Of a stretch of DNA of 64,000 nucleotides, positions 9,100 to 17,929 are shown piece by piece. The position numbers were made by a program, and so were the translations under genes. A model generated the notes under the pieces. That model saw only the letters and a list, made by a program, of their open reading frames with translations. It was not told the DNA's origin and did not search any database. The stretch spans positions 248,001 through 312,000 of the forward strand of contig NZ_JOAN01000015.1 of the NCBI RefSeq assembly GCF_000718555.1, given 5' to 3'. This DNA is from Micromonospora chokoriensis. GTDB lineage: Bacteria > Actinomycetota > Actinomycetes > Mycobacteriales > Micromonosporaceae. Position 1 is the first letter of the stretch. Every line of letters begins with the position of its first letter.

Positions 9100-9846
9100 C
9101 TAGGGGTACGAGGTGAACGGCTGGTCCCACGCGCGTAACCGGCTGGGGATCGGCAGATCGTCCCAGGGCACCCGGTGCAGCAGCCGGTCCAGGAAGAGCC
9201 CGAGCAGCAGGGCCGCCACGCCGTCGGTGAGCCAGTGGAAGTTCAGGTAGGTGGTGGTGACCAGCAGGATTGCTGGCGGCGCGACCCGGATCAGTCGGTG
9301 CACGCTCGGGTGCAGCCGCCCGGCCGTCAGCGCGGTCAGCAGCACGGCCATGACCCCGTACCAGACGATGGCGTTGGCCACGTGCCCAGACGGGTAGGAG
9401 AGGTCGTACTCGGTCGGCGGGAGGTCGTTGAAGATCCGAACCGACTGGGTAGGCGGCAGATCCGAGCTGGGTGCGGCCCGGTCGGTTAGGACCTTGAGTG
9501 GCCCGACCGTCAGGTACAGGAGCACGAACGCCCCGGCCAACAGCAGCAGCGGCCGTACGGTGCGGGCCCGCCAGGCCAGGGCCAGGGCCAGGGCCCCGGA
9601 GACTGGCATCAGCAGCCAACCACCCTGCCCGAGAAGGTTGAACGCCCGCGCCGTCCAATAGATCGGTGCCGGGTGATGGGCATAGGCCCATTCCCGGACG
9701 GCGAGGTCCAGACCGAGCAACGCGCCGTTGGCGAGGGCCAGGGTCAACGCGCCGAACCCGACCAGCAGGAGCACGTCGAACCACCAGCCGGCCGGGCGGA
9801 CGGGCCGTAGCCGCAGGTCACGTCGTACCGCTGTGGGTTTGAGCAC
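9100..9846 (-). CDS. PAP2-like membrane protein with degenerate phosphate-binding motifs
   Basis: A 248-residue protein with six predicted membrane segments and the fold signature of PAP2/lipid phosphatases. The central motif YPSGHVANA is intact, and the last motif keeps its histidine and aspartate (FHWLTD). The first motif reads KVLTDRAAP where KxxxxxxRP is expected, and the SR of the third motif is TT, so both phosphate-contacting arginines appear missing. It could be a phosphatase with altered chemistry or a phosphotransferase relative. The stop lies 11 bp from the start of the amino-acid permease downstream. Confidence 0.8.
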   Translation of the reverse strand: MLKPTAVRRDLRLRPVRPAGWWFDVLLLVGFGALTLALANGALLGLDLAVREWAYAHHPAPIYWTARAFNLLGQGGWLLMPVSGALALALAWRARTVRPLLLLAGAFVLLYLTVGPLKVLTDRAAPSSDLPPTQSVRIFNDLPPTEYDLSYPSGHVANAIVWYGVMAVLLTALTAGRLHPSVHRLIRVAPPAILLVTTTYLNFHWLTDGVAALLLGLFLDRLLHRVPWDDLPIPSRLRAWDQPFTSYP

Positions 9847-9936
9847 GCGACCACGCTACCGGCCCGGCGCGAGGCCGGGGTGTTCGGCGCTGTGGGCCCA
9901 ACCACGATCAGGGGCGGATGCGGGGGGTAACCAGTC

Positions 9937-11160
9937 ATGCTTGTGCCCGTGCGGATCACGTCTGCCCTCGTGGACCCGGCGCTGCTCGACCTGCCCTGGT
10001 CGACACCGCTGGAGGAGTGGCCTGCCCAACACCTGGTGGCGCTGCCGCAGGGCATCTCCCGGCACATCGTCCGGTTTGTTCGGTTGGGCGACTTCGTGTA
10101 CGCGTTCAAGGAGACCCGCGAGCGGATCGCCGAGCGGGAGTACGACCTGCTGCGGGCCCTGGAGCGGATCGACTTCCCCTCGGTCGAGGCGGTGGCGGTG
10201 GTCGCCGACCGGCAGACCGACGACGGGGAGCCCCTCGAATCGGTGCTGATCACGCGGCACCTGCAGTTCTCGCTGCCGTACCGGGCGCTCTTCTCGCACA
10301 CCCTGCGGCCGGAGACGATGAGCCGGCTGCTCGACGCGCTCGCCGCCCTGATCGTGCGGATGCACCTCACCGGCTTCTTCTGGGGCGACTGCTCGCTGTC
10401 GAACACGCTGTTCCGCCGGGACGCGGGCGCCTTCGCCGCCTACCTGGTGGACGCGGAGACGGGCGCCCTGCACAACTCCCTATCGAACGGTCAGCGCGGC
10501 GAGGACCTGGAGATCGCCCGGGTCAACATCTTCGGTGAGGCGCTGGACCTGCAGGCCGCCGGCCTGCTGCACGAGTCCATCGACCCGGAGGTGGTCTGCG
10601 AGGAGGTCGTGCAGCGCTACGAGCGGCTCTGGCACGAGATCACCTACGAGCAGGCGATCGAGCGGGAGGCCCGGCGCGACATCGAGGGCCGGATCCGCCG
10701 CCTCAACGAGTTGGGCTTCGACGTCGCCGAGGTGGCCATGTCGTCAATCGACGGCGGGCGTTTCCTGGTCCGGCCGAAGGTCGTCGACGCCGGCTACCAC
10801 ACCCGGCGGCTGCTGCGGCTCACCGGACTGGACGCCGAGGAGAACCAGGCGCGCAAGCTGCTCAACGACCTGGACGCCTACCGGGCGGAAAGCGACCTGG
10901 CCGACGAGCAGCAGGCCGCCCACCGCTGGCTCACCGAGGTCTTCGAGCCGGTGGTCCGGGCCGTCCCCGCGCACCTGCGCCGCAAGCTGGAGCCGCAGGA
11001 GCTGTTCGCCCAGATCATCGAGCACAAGTGGCTGCTCTCCGAGCAGGCCGGCCGGGACGTCGGAATGCGCCACGCGGTCCAGTCGTACCTCTCCGACGTG
11101 CTGGTGCACCGCCCCGACGAGCAGGCCGTCCTCGGCGTGGAGATCCCCACCCTGAGCTAG
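9937..11160 (+). CDS. DUF4032 kinase-like protein
   Basis: A 407-residue soluble protein of the actinobacterial DUF4032 family, whose N-terminal half resembles small lipopolysaccharide kinases. Visible kinase-like features are an AFKETRERIAEREYDLL segment (candidate Lys and Glu), a loop MHLTGFFWGDCSLSNTLF with Asp and Asn in catalytic-loop positions, and LVDAETG as the metal-binding motif. The C-terminal half (about 200-400) holds the DUF4032 domain. A GGGGGGT ribosome site precedes the ATG. The substrate is unknown and the neighbours give no clear hint. Confidence 0.82.
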   Translation: MLVPVRITSALVDPALLDLPWSTPLEEWPAQHLVALPQGISRHIVRFVRLGDFVYAFKETRERIAEREYDLLRALERIDFPSVEAVAVVADRQTDDGEPLESVLITRHLQFSLPYRALFSHTLRPETMSRLLDALAALIVRMHLTGFFWGDCSLSNTLFRRDAGAFAAYLVDAETGALHNSLSNGQRGEDLEIARVNIFGEALDLQAAGLLHESIDPEVVCEEVVQRYERLWHEITYEQAIEREARRDIEGRIRRLNELGFDVAEVAMSSIDGGRFLVRPKVVDAGYHTRRLLRLTGLDAEENQARKLLNDLDAYRAESDLADEQQAAHRWLTEVFEPVVRAVPAHLRRKLEPQELFAQIIEHKWLLSEQAGRDVGMRHAVQSYLSDVLVHRPDEQAVLGVEIPTLS

Positions 11161-11203
11161 GACCAGCAAGGCTGCGGCGGAGGCATGCGGGCCACGGCCA
11201 CGG

Positions 11204-12313
11204 TCACTGGACCCAGGAGCCGCCGCGCAGCACGCGCACCACGTTGAGGTCGTCGTCGAGCACTACCAGGTCGGCGCGGAGACCCACCTGAAGGGACCCG
11301 ACCCGATCGCCCAGGCCGATGGCTCGCGCCGGGGTGGTGGCCACCATCCGTGCGGCGTCGGAGATCGGGATTCCGGCATTCACGGCGTGCCGCAGCGCAG
11401 CGTCCATGGTCAGCGTGCTGCCGGCGATCGCGCCGTCGCGGGCGAGCCGGGCCACCCCGTCGGCGACGGTCACGGCCTGCCCGCCCAGCTCGTACTCGCC
11501 GTCGGGCATTCCGGCGGCGGCCATCGCGTCGGTGATCAGCGCGGCACGGTCCGGGCCGGCGGTCGCCGTGACGAAGGTCAGCATGCCGTCGTGTAGGTGC
11601 ACCCCGTCGGCGACCAGCTCGCAGATCACGGTGGGCGCGTCGAGCAGGGCCACCACCGGCCCCGGCTCGCGGTGATGCACCGGCCGCATCCCGTTGAACA
11701 GGTGGGTGCCGACACTGGCGCCGGCTGCCACCGCGGCGCGGGTCTGGTCGTACGTGGCATCGGTGTGGCCCACCGCCGCCACCACCCGATGCGCGGCGAG
11801 CAGCTTGATCGCCTCCAGCGCGCCGTCGCGCTCCGGAGCGATGGTGACCATGCGGACGGCACCTCGGCCCAGCTCGATCAGCTCGGTCAGCTCGTCGGTC
11901 GACGGGTCGCGCAGGTACTCGGGGTTCTGCGCGCCGCAGCGGGCGGTCGACAGGTACGGCCCCTCGAAGTGGACCCCCGCCAGCACCCCCTCGTCGACAA
12001 GCGGGGCGAACGCCTCGGTGGCCGTACGCATCAGCGGAAAGGGTGCGCTGACCAGGCTGGCCAGCAGGGTGGTGGTGCCATGCGCGAGGTGGAAGCCGGC
12101 CGCCGCGCGGGCCTCGTCGGCATCCCCGGTGGTGAAGGTGTGCCCGCCGCCGCCGTGCGTGTGCATGTCGACGAAGCCGGGCAGGATCCAGTGCCCATCG
12201 CGCACCGACGGGTACTCGGCCACCGCCGTGATCCGATCCCCGTCCCATTCGACGCAGCCCTGTCGAATGACTCCGGTCGGGGTCACCACTCGGCCGTTCA
12301 CCCGTACGGTCAT
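11204..12313 (-). CDS. nagA: N-acetylglucosamine-6-phosphate deacetylase
   Basis: The 369-residue amidohydrolase removes acetate from GlcNAc-6-phosphate, giving glucosamine-6-phosphate in the cytoplasm. Seen: the metal-binding HTH (His51/His53), FEGPY with Glu117, GHTD (His183), THLFNGM (His204) and the catalytic Asp262 in LITDAMAAAG, all expected for NagA. Length matches the family. The ATG follows an AGGAG site and overlaps the upstream ROK kinase stop by 4 bp; it is the third gene of a SIS-ROK-nagA operon. The operon is probably controlled by the divergent DeoR-family regulator. Confidence 0.94.
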   Translation of the reverse strand: MTVRVNGRVVTPTGVIRQGCVEWDGDRITAVAEYPSVRDGHWILPGFVDMHTHGGGGHTFTTGDADEARAAAGFHLAHGTTTLLASLVSAPFPLMRTATEAFAPLVDEGVLAGVHFEGPYLSTARCGAQNPEYLRDPSTDELTELIELGRGAVRMVTIAPERDGALEAIKLLAAHRVVAAVGHTDATYDQTRAAVAAGASVGTHLFNGMRPVHHREPGPVVALLDAPTVICELVADGVHLHDGMLTFVTATAGPDRAALITDAMAAAGMPDGEYELGGQAVTVADGVARLARDGAIAGSTLTMDAALRHAVNAGIPISDAARMVATTPARAIGLGDRVGSLQVGLRADLVVLDDDLNVVRVLRGGSWVQ

Positions 12314-13263
12314 CGCATCTCCTGATGGTCACGGACGTGCAGGGCGTCCAGGGCGAGCAGGGCGGCGCCGAGGCAACCGGCCTCGTCGCCGAGGGCTGCC
12401 GCGACGAGGCGCGGCTCCCGGTGGAAGGTCATTCGATCGTGCAGCGCCGCCCGTAGCGGGGTCAGCAGGCGGTCCCCGGCCTGGGCCAGGCCGCCGCCGA
12501 GCACGATCGTCGCCACGTCGAACAGCGCCTGCCCGGTGGCGAGGCCGTCGGCGAGCGCCTCGATCGCTTCCTGCCAGACCCGACCGGCGAGAGGTTCGCC
12601 GGCTGCGGCCCGCTCGGCCACCTCGGCGGCCGCCACCGCAGCGTCGGCGGTCTCGCCGGCCAGCTCGGTGTAGCGGCGGCCGATCGCGGCGGCCGACGCG
12701 AAGGTCTCCAGGCAGCCGGGCCGGCCGCAGCCGCAGCGTGGGCCGTCGGGCCGGACCAGGATGTGGCCGATCTCCCCGGCCGCGCCATGGGCACCCACGG
12801 CGGCCGTGCCGTCGACGATGTGTGCGGCGGCGATGCCGGTGCCGATCGCCACGAAGAGCACGTGCCCGGTGCCGCGTCCGGCGCCGAGCCGGGCCTCGGC
12901 GAGACCACCGACACGCACGTCGTGGCCGAGCGCCGTCGGTAGACCGAGCCGCGCCACCGCCAGGTCCCGCAGGGGTACGTCCCGGAAGCCCACGTTCGCC
13001 GACCAGACCGCGACTCCGCGCGCCTCGTCCACCACCCCGGGCACGGCGATGCCGACGGCGATCGGGGTGAGCCCGTCGGCGCGGGCCTTGTCGGCCAGCC
13101 CATCGGCCACGTCCAGGATGGTGCCGACCACGGCGGCTGGGCCGCGCGCGGCGTCGGTCGGGTGCCGCTCGGTGCGCACCGCGACGCCGTCCGGTCGGAC
13201 CAGGGCGCACTTCATGCCCGTGCCGCCCACGTCCAGCGCAACGACCACGCGGTCGTCGCTCAT
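12310..13263 (-). CDS. ROK-family sugar kinase (N-acetylglucosamine/glucose type)
   Basis: A 317-residue ROK kinase. The N-terminal phosphate-binding motif is DVGGTG (11-16), a likely catalytic Asp115 lies in GHDVRV, and the zinc motif with CGCGRPGC (177-184) plus His167 defines ROK proteins. It would phosphorylate a cytoplasmic hexose; next to nagA, GlcNAc is the most likely substrate. The ATG at 13263 overlaps the SIS gene stop by 4 bp, and its own stop overlaps nagA by 4 bp. An upstream in-frame extension was rejected because DVGGTG normally sits near the N-terminus. Confidence 0.9.
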   Translation of the reverse strand: MSDDRVVVALDVGGTGMKCALVRPDGVAVRTERHPTDAARGPAAVVGTILDVADGLADKARADGLTPIAVGIAVPGVVDEARGVAVWSANVGFRDVPLRDLAVARLGLPTALGHDVRVGGLAEARLGAGRGTGHVLFVAIGTGIAAAHIVDGTAAVGAHGAAGEIGHILVRPDGPRCGCGRPGCLETFASAAAIGRRYTELAGETADAAVAAAEVAERAAAGEPLAGRVWQEAIEALADGLATGQALFDVATIVLGGGLAQAGDRLLTPLRAALHDRMTFHREPRLVAAALGDEAGCLGAALLALDALHVRDHQEMR

Positions 13264-14192
13264 GGCGCGAGAACCACTGAACGGGACAGGTGTCGTGGCG
13301 CGTCCGGGTCGAGGCCCCGGCTGGTCGCCAGCGCGACCGCGAAGCGCTGGGCCAGGATCAGGTCGGCCATCGGATCGACCGGGGTACGGCCGGCGGACCA
13401 GCTGCCCAGCACCGTGCGCCAACCGTGCGTGCGGCTGTGCACGAAGGCCGCGCCGGTGGCGGCCACATCCTCGGGCAGCCCGTCGGGTAGCTCACCGAAC
13501 GCCCAGACCAGCCGGCCCGGCGCGGCAACCGAGATGGGCCCGTGCCGGTAGTCCATCGCTGGGTACGCCTCGGCCCAGAAGGTGGCCGTCTCGCGGCACT
13601 TCAACGCCGCTTCCTGGGCCAGCCCGATCGTCCACCCCCGACCGAGGAAGGTCGCCTGCTCGATGGTGGCCGGGTCGATCGGCAGCGGGGATCGCACCGC
13701 CACCTCGGCGTCGGCGGCGAGCGCGACCACCGGGTCACCGAGGTGGGCCCGGAGCAGGGCCAACGCGGTCGTCGCGAAGCGGGTCTGCACCACCGACCGC
13801 TCGTCGGCGAAGGGCATGGTCACGGTGGCGGCGGCCAGGTCGACCGCCGGGGATGCCGGGTCACCGACGATGACCGTGGTGGGTGTCCGGCCGCGCAGCG
13901 CGGCGAGCAGTTCCAGAACTTCGGTGGTGGTGCCGGAACGAGTGATCGCGATCAACCGGTCGTAGTTGCGGCCGGCGGGAAACTCGGACGCCTGGAACGC
14001 GTCGGTCTCACCCTGACCGGCCTGCTCGCGGCGGGCCGCGTACGCCATCGCCATGAACCACGACGTGCCGCAACCGACGACGGCGACCCGCTCACCGGGG
14101 CGCGGCAGGTCACCGCGGACGACCTCGGCCAGCCCGGCCGCCTCCCGCCAGCAGTCGGGTTGGCTCGCGATCTCCGCGTCCACGTATGCCAT
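13260..14192 (-). CDS. SIS-domain phosphosugar isomerase/deaminase-like protein
   Basis: A 310-residue protein with two sugar-isomerase (SIS) domains related to the isomerase half of GlmS and to AgaS. Recognisable motifs are CGTSWFMAMAYAARRE and ITRSGTTTEVLELL. As first gene of an operon with a ROK kinase and NagA it likely converts glucosamine-6-phosphate to fructose-6-phosphate and ammonia, substituting for NagB; this assignment is inferred from context. The ATG at 14192 has a strong GAGGAG site six bases upstream, which decides it over an upstream in-frame start. Confidence 0.85.
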   Translation of the reverse strand: MAYVDAEIASQPDCWREAAGLAEVVRGDLPRPGERVAVVGCGTSWFMAMAYAARREQAGQGETDAFQASEFPAGRNYDRLIAITRSGTTTEVLELLAALRGRTPTTVIVGDPASPAVDLAAATVTMPFADERSVVQTRFATTALALLRAHLGDPVVALAADAEVAVRSPLPIDPATIEQATFLGRGWTIGLAQEAALKCRETATFWAEAYPAMDYRHGPISVAAPGRLVWAFGELPDGLPEDVAATGAAFVHSRTHGWRTVLGSWSAGRTPVDPMADLILAQRFAVALATSRGLDPDAPRHLSRSVVLAP

Positions 14193-14259
14193 GAGGAACT
14201 CCTCGCAGGGCCGACCGATGCGCAATACGGCTCATTAGACCCGCATTTCGCGCGTTATT

Positions 14260-14353
14260 CTGCGCGAGCGCAGGTGACCATGGCAACCGGCGAGCCGATC
14301 GCGCAGGTCGGTCTTTTGCGCCAGCCTAGTTTTGCGCACTAGTGTGCACGCAA
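14260..14353. promoter_or_regulatory. Candidate DeoR operator region with TTGCGC-type repeats
   Basis: The 200-bp divergent region between the SIS and DeoR genes holds two TTTTGCGC direct repeats (14314-14321 and 14330-14337), an inverted pair TTGCG/CGCAA (14332-14336 and 14349-14353) and a palindrome CTGCGC-GA-GCGCAG (14260-14273). A further TTGCGC in the other orientation lies near 14219-14226. Such clustering fits a regulator that controls both directions; binding by the adjacent DeoR protein is inference. Confidence 0.5.
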
Positions 14354-14392
14354 TCAATCACCGTCCGTGCAGTTGCTGGGAGGGCCCCCGCA

Positions 14393-15178
14393 GTGGATCG
14401 GTACGCCAGATGGAACGCCCTGCTCGAAATGCTGACCGACAACGGCCGGGTCAGCGTCGAGGCGGCAGCCGAGCGGCTGGACGTCTCCCAGGCCACCATC
14501 CGGCGTGACTTCGACCAGCTCGGGCAGCAGCAAATGATCACGAGGACCCGGGGCGGCGCGGTCGCCAACGGCGTGTCGTACGACCTGCCGCTGCGCTACA
14601 AGACGGCCAAGCACTCGGCCGAGAAGCAGCGGATCGGGGCGGCCGCCGCGGCGCTCGTCACGCCGGGCACCGTGGTCGGCCTGAACGGCGGCACCACAAG
14701 CACCGAGGTGGCCAGGGCCCTCGCCGTCCGACCGGATCTGAACACCAGCGCCGAGGGTGCGCAGCTCACCGTGGTGACCAATGCGCTGAACATCGCCAAC
14801 GAGCTGCTGGTCCGATCTCGGATGAAGGTCGTGGTGGCCGGCGGCGTGGTCCGCCCGAAGTCGTTCGAGTTGGTTGGCCCGCTGGGCGGGGCGCTGCTGC
14901 GTGAGGTCACCCTGGACGTCGCCCTGCTCGGTGTGGACGCGATCGACCCGCAGCTCGGTGCCGCCGCCCACCACGAGGGGGAGGCGGCGATGAACAACCT
15001 GATGGTGGCCCGCGCCAAGCGCGTGGTGATCATCGCGGACTCGTCCAAACTGGGGGGTCACGCCTTCGCCCGGATCTGCCCGGTCGAACGGGTGGAGACG
15101 CTGGTGACCGACTCCGGCGCCGCCCCAGAGGTGGTGGACGCGTTCCGCGCTGCCGGGGTGCAGGTCATCTGCGCCTGA
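14393..15178 (+). CDS. DeoR/GlpR-family transcriptional repressor
   Basis: A 261-residue regulator with an N-terminal DeoR helix-turn-helix (VSVEAAAERLDVSQATIRRD) and a C-terminal sugar-phosphate sensor domain showing GLNGGTTSTEVAR and LGVDAIDPQLG. The GTG at 14393 is chosen because a GGGAGG site lies about ten bases upstream and it precedes the HTH at the usual distance; the more upstream in-frame ATG lacks such a site. It is transcribed divergently from the amino-sugar operon and probably represses it until a phosphorylated sugar binds. Effector identity is not visible. Confidence 0.9.
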   Translation: MDRYARWNALLEMLTDNGRVSVEAAAERLDVSQATIRRDFDQLGQQQMITRTRGGAVANGVSYDLPLRYKTAKHSAEKQRIGAAAAALVTPGTVVGLNGGTTSTEVARALAVRPDLNTSAEGAQLTVVTNALNIANELLVRSRMKVVVAGGVVRPKSFELVGPLGGALLREVTLDVALLGVDAIDPQLGAAAHHEGEAAMNNLMVARAKRVVIIADSSKLGGHAFARICPVERVETLVTDSGAAPEVVDAFRAAGVQVICA

Positions 15179-15221
15179 GCGGTCACGTTCCGTCGATGAA
15201 TTAGCCTGTTCGGCGCGTCGA

Positions 15222-15260
15222 TGCATACCGCGTATTGCGCGCTTCTGCATACCGCGTATG
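15222..15260. promoter_or_regulatory. Tandem palindromic operators ATACCGCGTAT upstream of ABC exporter
   Basis: A 14-bp sequence TGCATACCGCGTAT occurs at 15222-15235 and again at 15246-15259, 24 bp apart (just over two helical turns). Each contains the palindrome ATAC-CGC-GTAT. They lie 40-78 bp before the exporter start, where a repressor would act. No regulator gene adjoins. Confidence 0.6.
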
Positions 15261-15299
15261 GTGTCGGCTGTCACGCCCACCCATCGGGGGAGGTGCAGC

Positions 15300-16310
15300 T
15301 TGCCAGCTGTCCTGGAGATCGAAGGTCTACGTAAGACGTACAAGAGTCGTCGGCGCGGCACCCGCAACGCGCTCGACGGCTTCGACATGCGGGTCGACGC
15401 GGGGCAGGTGCACGGCTTCCTAGGCCCCAACGGGTCCGGCAAGACCACCACGCTGCGTACCCTGCTCGGCCTGATCCGACCCGACGGCGGTCGGATGACG
15501 CTGCTCGGGCACGAGGTCCCCGACGCGCTGCCCACGGTCGCCGGCCAGGTCGGCGCGATCGTGGAGAGCCCGCAGTTCTTCCCGCACTTCACGGCACGGG
15601 ACACGCTGTCCCTGCTGGCCGGGGCGGGCGAGGTGCCGGCCACCCGGGTCGACGAGGTGCTGGAGCTCGTCGGGCTGCGCGACCGGTCCGGCGAGCGGGT
15701 CAAGACGTACTCGTTGGGTATGAAGCAGCGGCTCGCCGTGGCCTCGGCCCTGCTGAAGAACCCGAAGCTGCTCATCCTCGACGAGCCGGCCAACGGCCTC
15801 GACCCAGGCGGCATCCGGGAGATGCGCACGCTGATGCGCACCCTCGCCGAGTCCGGAATGACGGTGGTGCTGTCCAGCCACATCCTCGGTGAGATCCAGT
15901 TGATCTGCGACTCGGTCACCATCATCTCGCTGGGCCGACGGGTCGCGTTCGGCCCGGTCGACGAGGTGCTCGCGCAGCACTCGTCCGGTGCGGTCCGGAT
16001 CCGGCTGGAGGCGGTCAGCGACCTGCCCGTGGCCACCGAGGCGCTCACCCAGGCGGGGATCCGGGTCACCGGTCACCCGGACCACCTGATGCTGGCCGGC
16101 GTCGACAAGCCGGCGTCGGTGACGCGGCTGCTCGCCGAGAAGAACCTCTATGTCAGCGAGTTGGCACCGATCGCGGTCGATCTGGAGAGCGTCTTCCTCG
16201 AACTGACCGCCACCGCACCGGTGCCCGGTCAGCACCGGCAGGTCGACGAGTCCACGAAGGTCGGCGGGACGGGTCAGCCCGGTCCCGCCGGGGGAGGGTG
16301 GGGCGCGTGA
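15300..16310 (+). CDS. ABC exporter ATP-binding protein (BcrA-like)
   Basis: A 336-residue ATPase with Walker A GPNGSGKT, signature YSLGMKQRLAVA, Walker B LLILDEPANGLDP and the H-loop SSHILGE. The TTG at 15300 is preferred: a strong GGGGGAGG site lies about seven bases upstream, and the ATPase core (VLEIEGLRKTYKS) starts immediately after. An upstream in-frame start has no ribosome site. It overlaps the permease start by 4 bp. BcrA-type transporters often give resistance to peptide antibiotics or export lipids; the substrate here is unknown. Confidence 0.88.
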   Translation: MPAVLEIEGLRKTYKSRRRGTRNALDGFDMRVDAGQVHGFLGPNGSGKTTTLRTLLGLIRPDGGRMTLLGHEVPDALPTVAGQVGAIVESPQFFPHFTARDTLSLLAGAGEVPATRVDEVLELVGLRDRSGERVKTYSLGMKQRLAVASALLKNPKLLILDEPANGLDPGGIREMRTLMRTLAESGMTVVLSSHILGEIQLICDSVTIISLGRRVAFGPVDEVLAQHSSGAVRIRLEAVSDLPVATEALTQAGIRVTGHPDHLMLAGVDKPASVTRLLAEKNLYVSELAPIAVDLESVFLELTATAPVPGQHRQVDESTKVGGTGQPGPAGGGWGA

Positions 16311-17323
16311 GCCTCTTTCGTACCGAGCTACGCCGGCTCAGCAAGCGGCGCTTTACCCGCTACATGACACTGCTCGGCCTGCTGGTGCTGGCCGCGGTGG
16401 TGGTCGGGGTGTTCTTCACCAATCAGAAGATCGATGCCGGCCAGCTCGCCCAGGCCGAGCGTCAGGCCGACCAGCAGTACCAGGAGCAGGTGCGCTGGAG
16501 CGAGCAGGAGCGCGCCGCGTGTCAGCAGGCCAAGACGGCCGGCACGGCGACCGACGGCCGCTACCCGGACGACTGCTCTGTGATCTCTCCGCCGCCCCGG
16601 GAGGAGATCAAGGCCGAGTGGTTCCTGCCCTCGACGTTCGACTTCAAGGAGACGTTCGACGAGACGCTGATCCCGTTCGCGGCGATCCTCGCCCTGGTTG
16701 GGTTCGTCATCGGCGCGTCCTTCGTCGGCGCCGAGTGGAGCACCGGCGGCATGATGAACCTGCTGCTGTGGCGACCGAAGCGACTCACCGTACTGCTCAC
16801 CAAGCTGGCAGCCCTGCTCACCGGCATCCTGGCGGTGACGCTTCCGGCTGCGGTGCTGTGGTTTGCCGGGTTCTGGGCGGTCGCCAACTTCCGGGGCAGC
16901 ACCGAGAAGATGACGTCCGGGGTCTGGCAGTCGTTCATGCTGACCGGCGTACGCGGTGTGGCGCTGGTGTTGGTGCTCACCACCATCGGCTTCGCCCTGG
17001 CCTCCCTGGGTCGGCACACCGCGATGGCCCTCGGTGGCGTGGTGGCGGTGATGGTGGTCGGCCAGTTCGGCCTGGGCATCCTGCTCTCCATGGCCGGCGT
17101 GCGGTTCGCCGAGGCGTGGTTGCTGCCCACCTACGCGCTGGCCTGGATGACGAAGACGGTCAAGCTGGAGGACTGGAACGCCTGCAACGCGACCTACTTC
17201 GGGGAGTGCAAGCCAGCCACGATGGAGATCACCTGGCAGCAGTCCTCCGTCCTGCTCTCGGTCGGGGTGGTGGTGATCCTCGGGGCGGCGCTCTGGGTGA
17301 TGCGTCGCCGCGACATCTCCTGA
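16307..17323 (+). CDS. ABC-2 type permease
   Basis: A 338-residue membrane protein starting at a GTG that overlaps the ATPase stop (GTGA). The first membrane segment lies near residues 20-40. A ~90-residue hydrophilic region with two cysteines, presumably extracytoplasmic, follows before five more membrane segments. The large loop between segments 1 and 2 is typical of the ABC-2 subfamily paired with BcrA-like ATPases. It forms the membrane part of the exporter encoded just upstream. Confidence 0.87.
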   Translation: MSLFRTELRRLSKRRFTRYMTLLGLLVLAAVVVGVFFTNQKIDAGQLAQAERQADQQYQEQVRWSEQERAACQQAKTAGTATDGRYPDDCSVISPPPREEIKAEWFLPSTFDFKETFDETLIPFAAILALVGFVIGASFVGAEWSTGGMMNLLLWRPKRLTVLLTKLAALLTGILAVTLPAAVLWFAGFWAVANFRGSTEKMTSGVWQSFMLTGVRGVALVLVLTTIGFALASLGRHTAMALGGVVAVMVVGQFGLGILLSMAGVRFAEAWLLPTYALAWMTKTVKLEDWNACNATYFGECKPATMEITWQQSSVLLSVGVVVILGAALWVMRRRDIS

Positions 17324-17338
17324 CCTGACCGAAGTGAC

Positions 17339-17394
17339 GCGGCGCGGTCGGCTCGGCCGTCGGGGTTCCCGGCGATTCGGACCGGCCGCGCCGC
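17339..17394. terminator. GC-rich hairpin after the ABC exporter
   Basis: Arms 17339-17351 and 17382-17394 pair over 13 positions with one G-T wobble. The hairpin lies between the permease stop and the DUF3263 gene. It has no T-run; its position suggests transcription termination. Confidence 0.5.
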
Positions 17395-17433
17395 TTGCTG
17401 CGTCCCAGCTCGCCCCTGGCTAGGCTGAGCGGC

Positions 17434-17835
17434 ATGTCCGCCGACGCCACCCCGGCTGCCCCCGAGCCGTCCACCGACGCTCGTCCGGGCGAGGTCAAGG
17501 GTGGTGCCGGTCCGACCGTCCCGACCCCCCGACCGGCACCGCCCATCGAGACCGCCGACGAGCCGGAGTTGCCCGCCGAGCCGGCCGAGCCCGCTGATCC
17601 TGCACCTGGGCTCACCGAGCGGGAGCGGGCCATCCTCGCCTTCGAGCAGCAGTGGTGGCGGCACGCCGGCGCCAAGGAGCAGGCCGTCCGGGACACCTTC
17701 GGGGTCTCCTCGACCCGGTACTACCAGCTGCTCAACGGCCTGCTTGACAATCCGGCCGCACTCGCCGTCGACCCCGTGCTGATCAGCCGACTCCGCCGGT
17801 TGCGCTCGTCGCGCGCCCGCAACCGCCGCCGTTGA
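17434..17835 (+). CDS. DUF3263 protein
   Basis: A 133-residue protein with a proline/alanine-rich acidic N-terminus (about 1-60) and a C-terminal DUF3263 domain (LTERERAILAFEQQWWRHAG...YYQLLNGLLD) that looks helix-turn-helix-like, followed by an Arg-rich tail. The family is confined to Actinobacteria and of unknown function; a DNA-binding role is plausible from the fold and basic tail. The ATG at 17434 was chosen over an upstream in-frame ATG because it directly starts the typical N-terminus. Confidence 0.8.
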   Translation: MSADATPAAPEPSTDARPGEVKGGAGPTVPTPRPAPPIETADEPELPAEPAEPADPAPGLTERERAILAFEQQWWRHAGAKEQAVRDTFGVSSTRYYQLLNGLLDNPAALAVDPVLISRLRRLRSSRARNRRR

Positions 17836-17929
17836 CCCCTTCGGCCGGGGCAGGAATGTCGCCGGACCCACGGGGTACGCGGCGAGCGCGCATCGCCGCG
17901 GCGGGCCGAAGCGACAGAGGGGCGGAGCT

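Noticed and set aside
14193..14300. DasR (dre) site for the amino-sugar operon
   Set aside because: Only a partial TTAGACC half-site is visible, with no palindrome.
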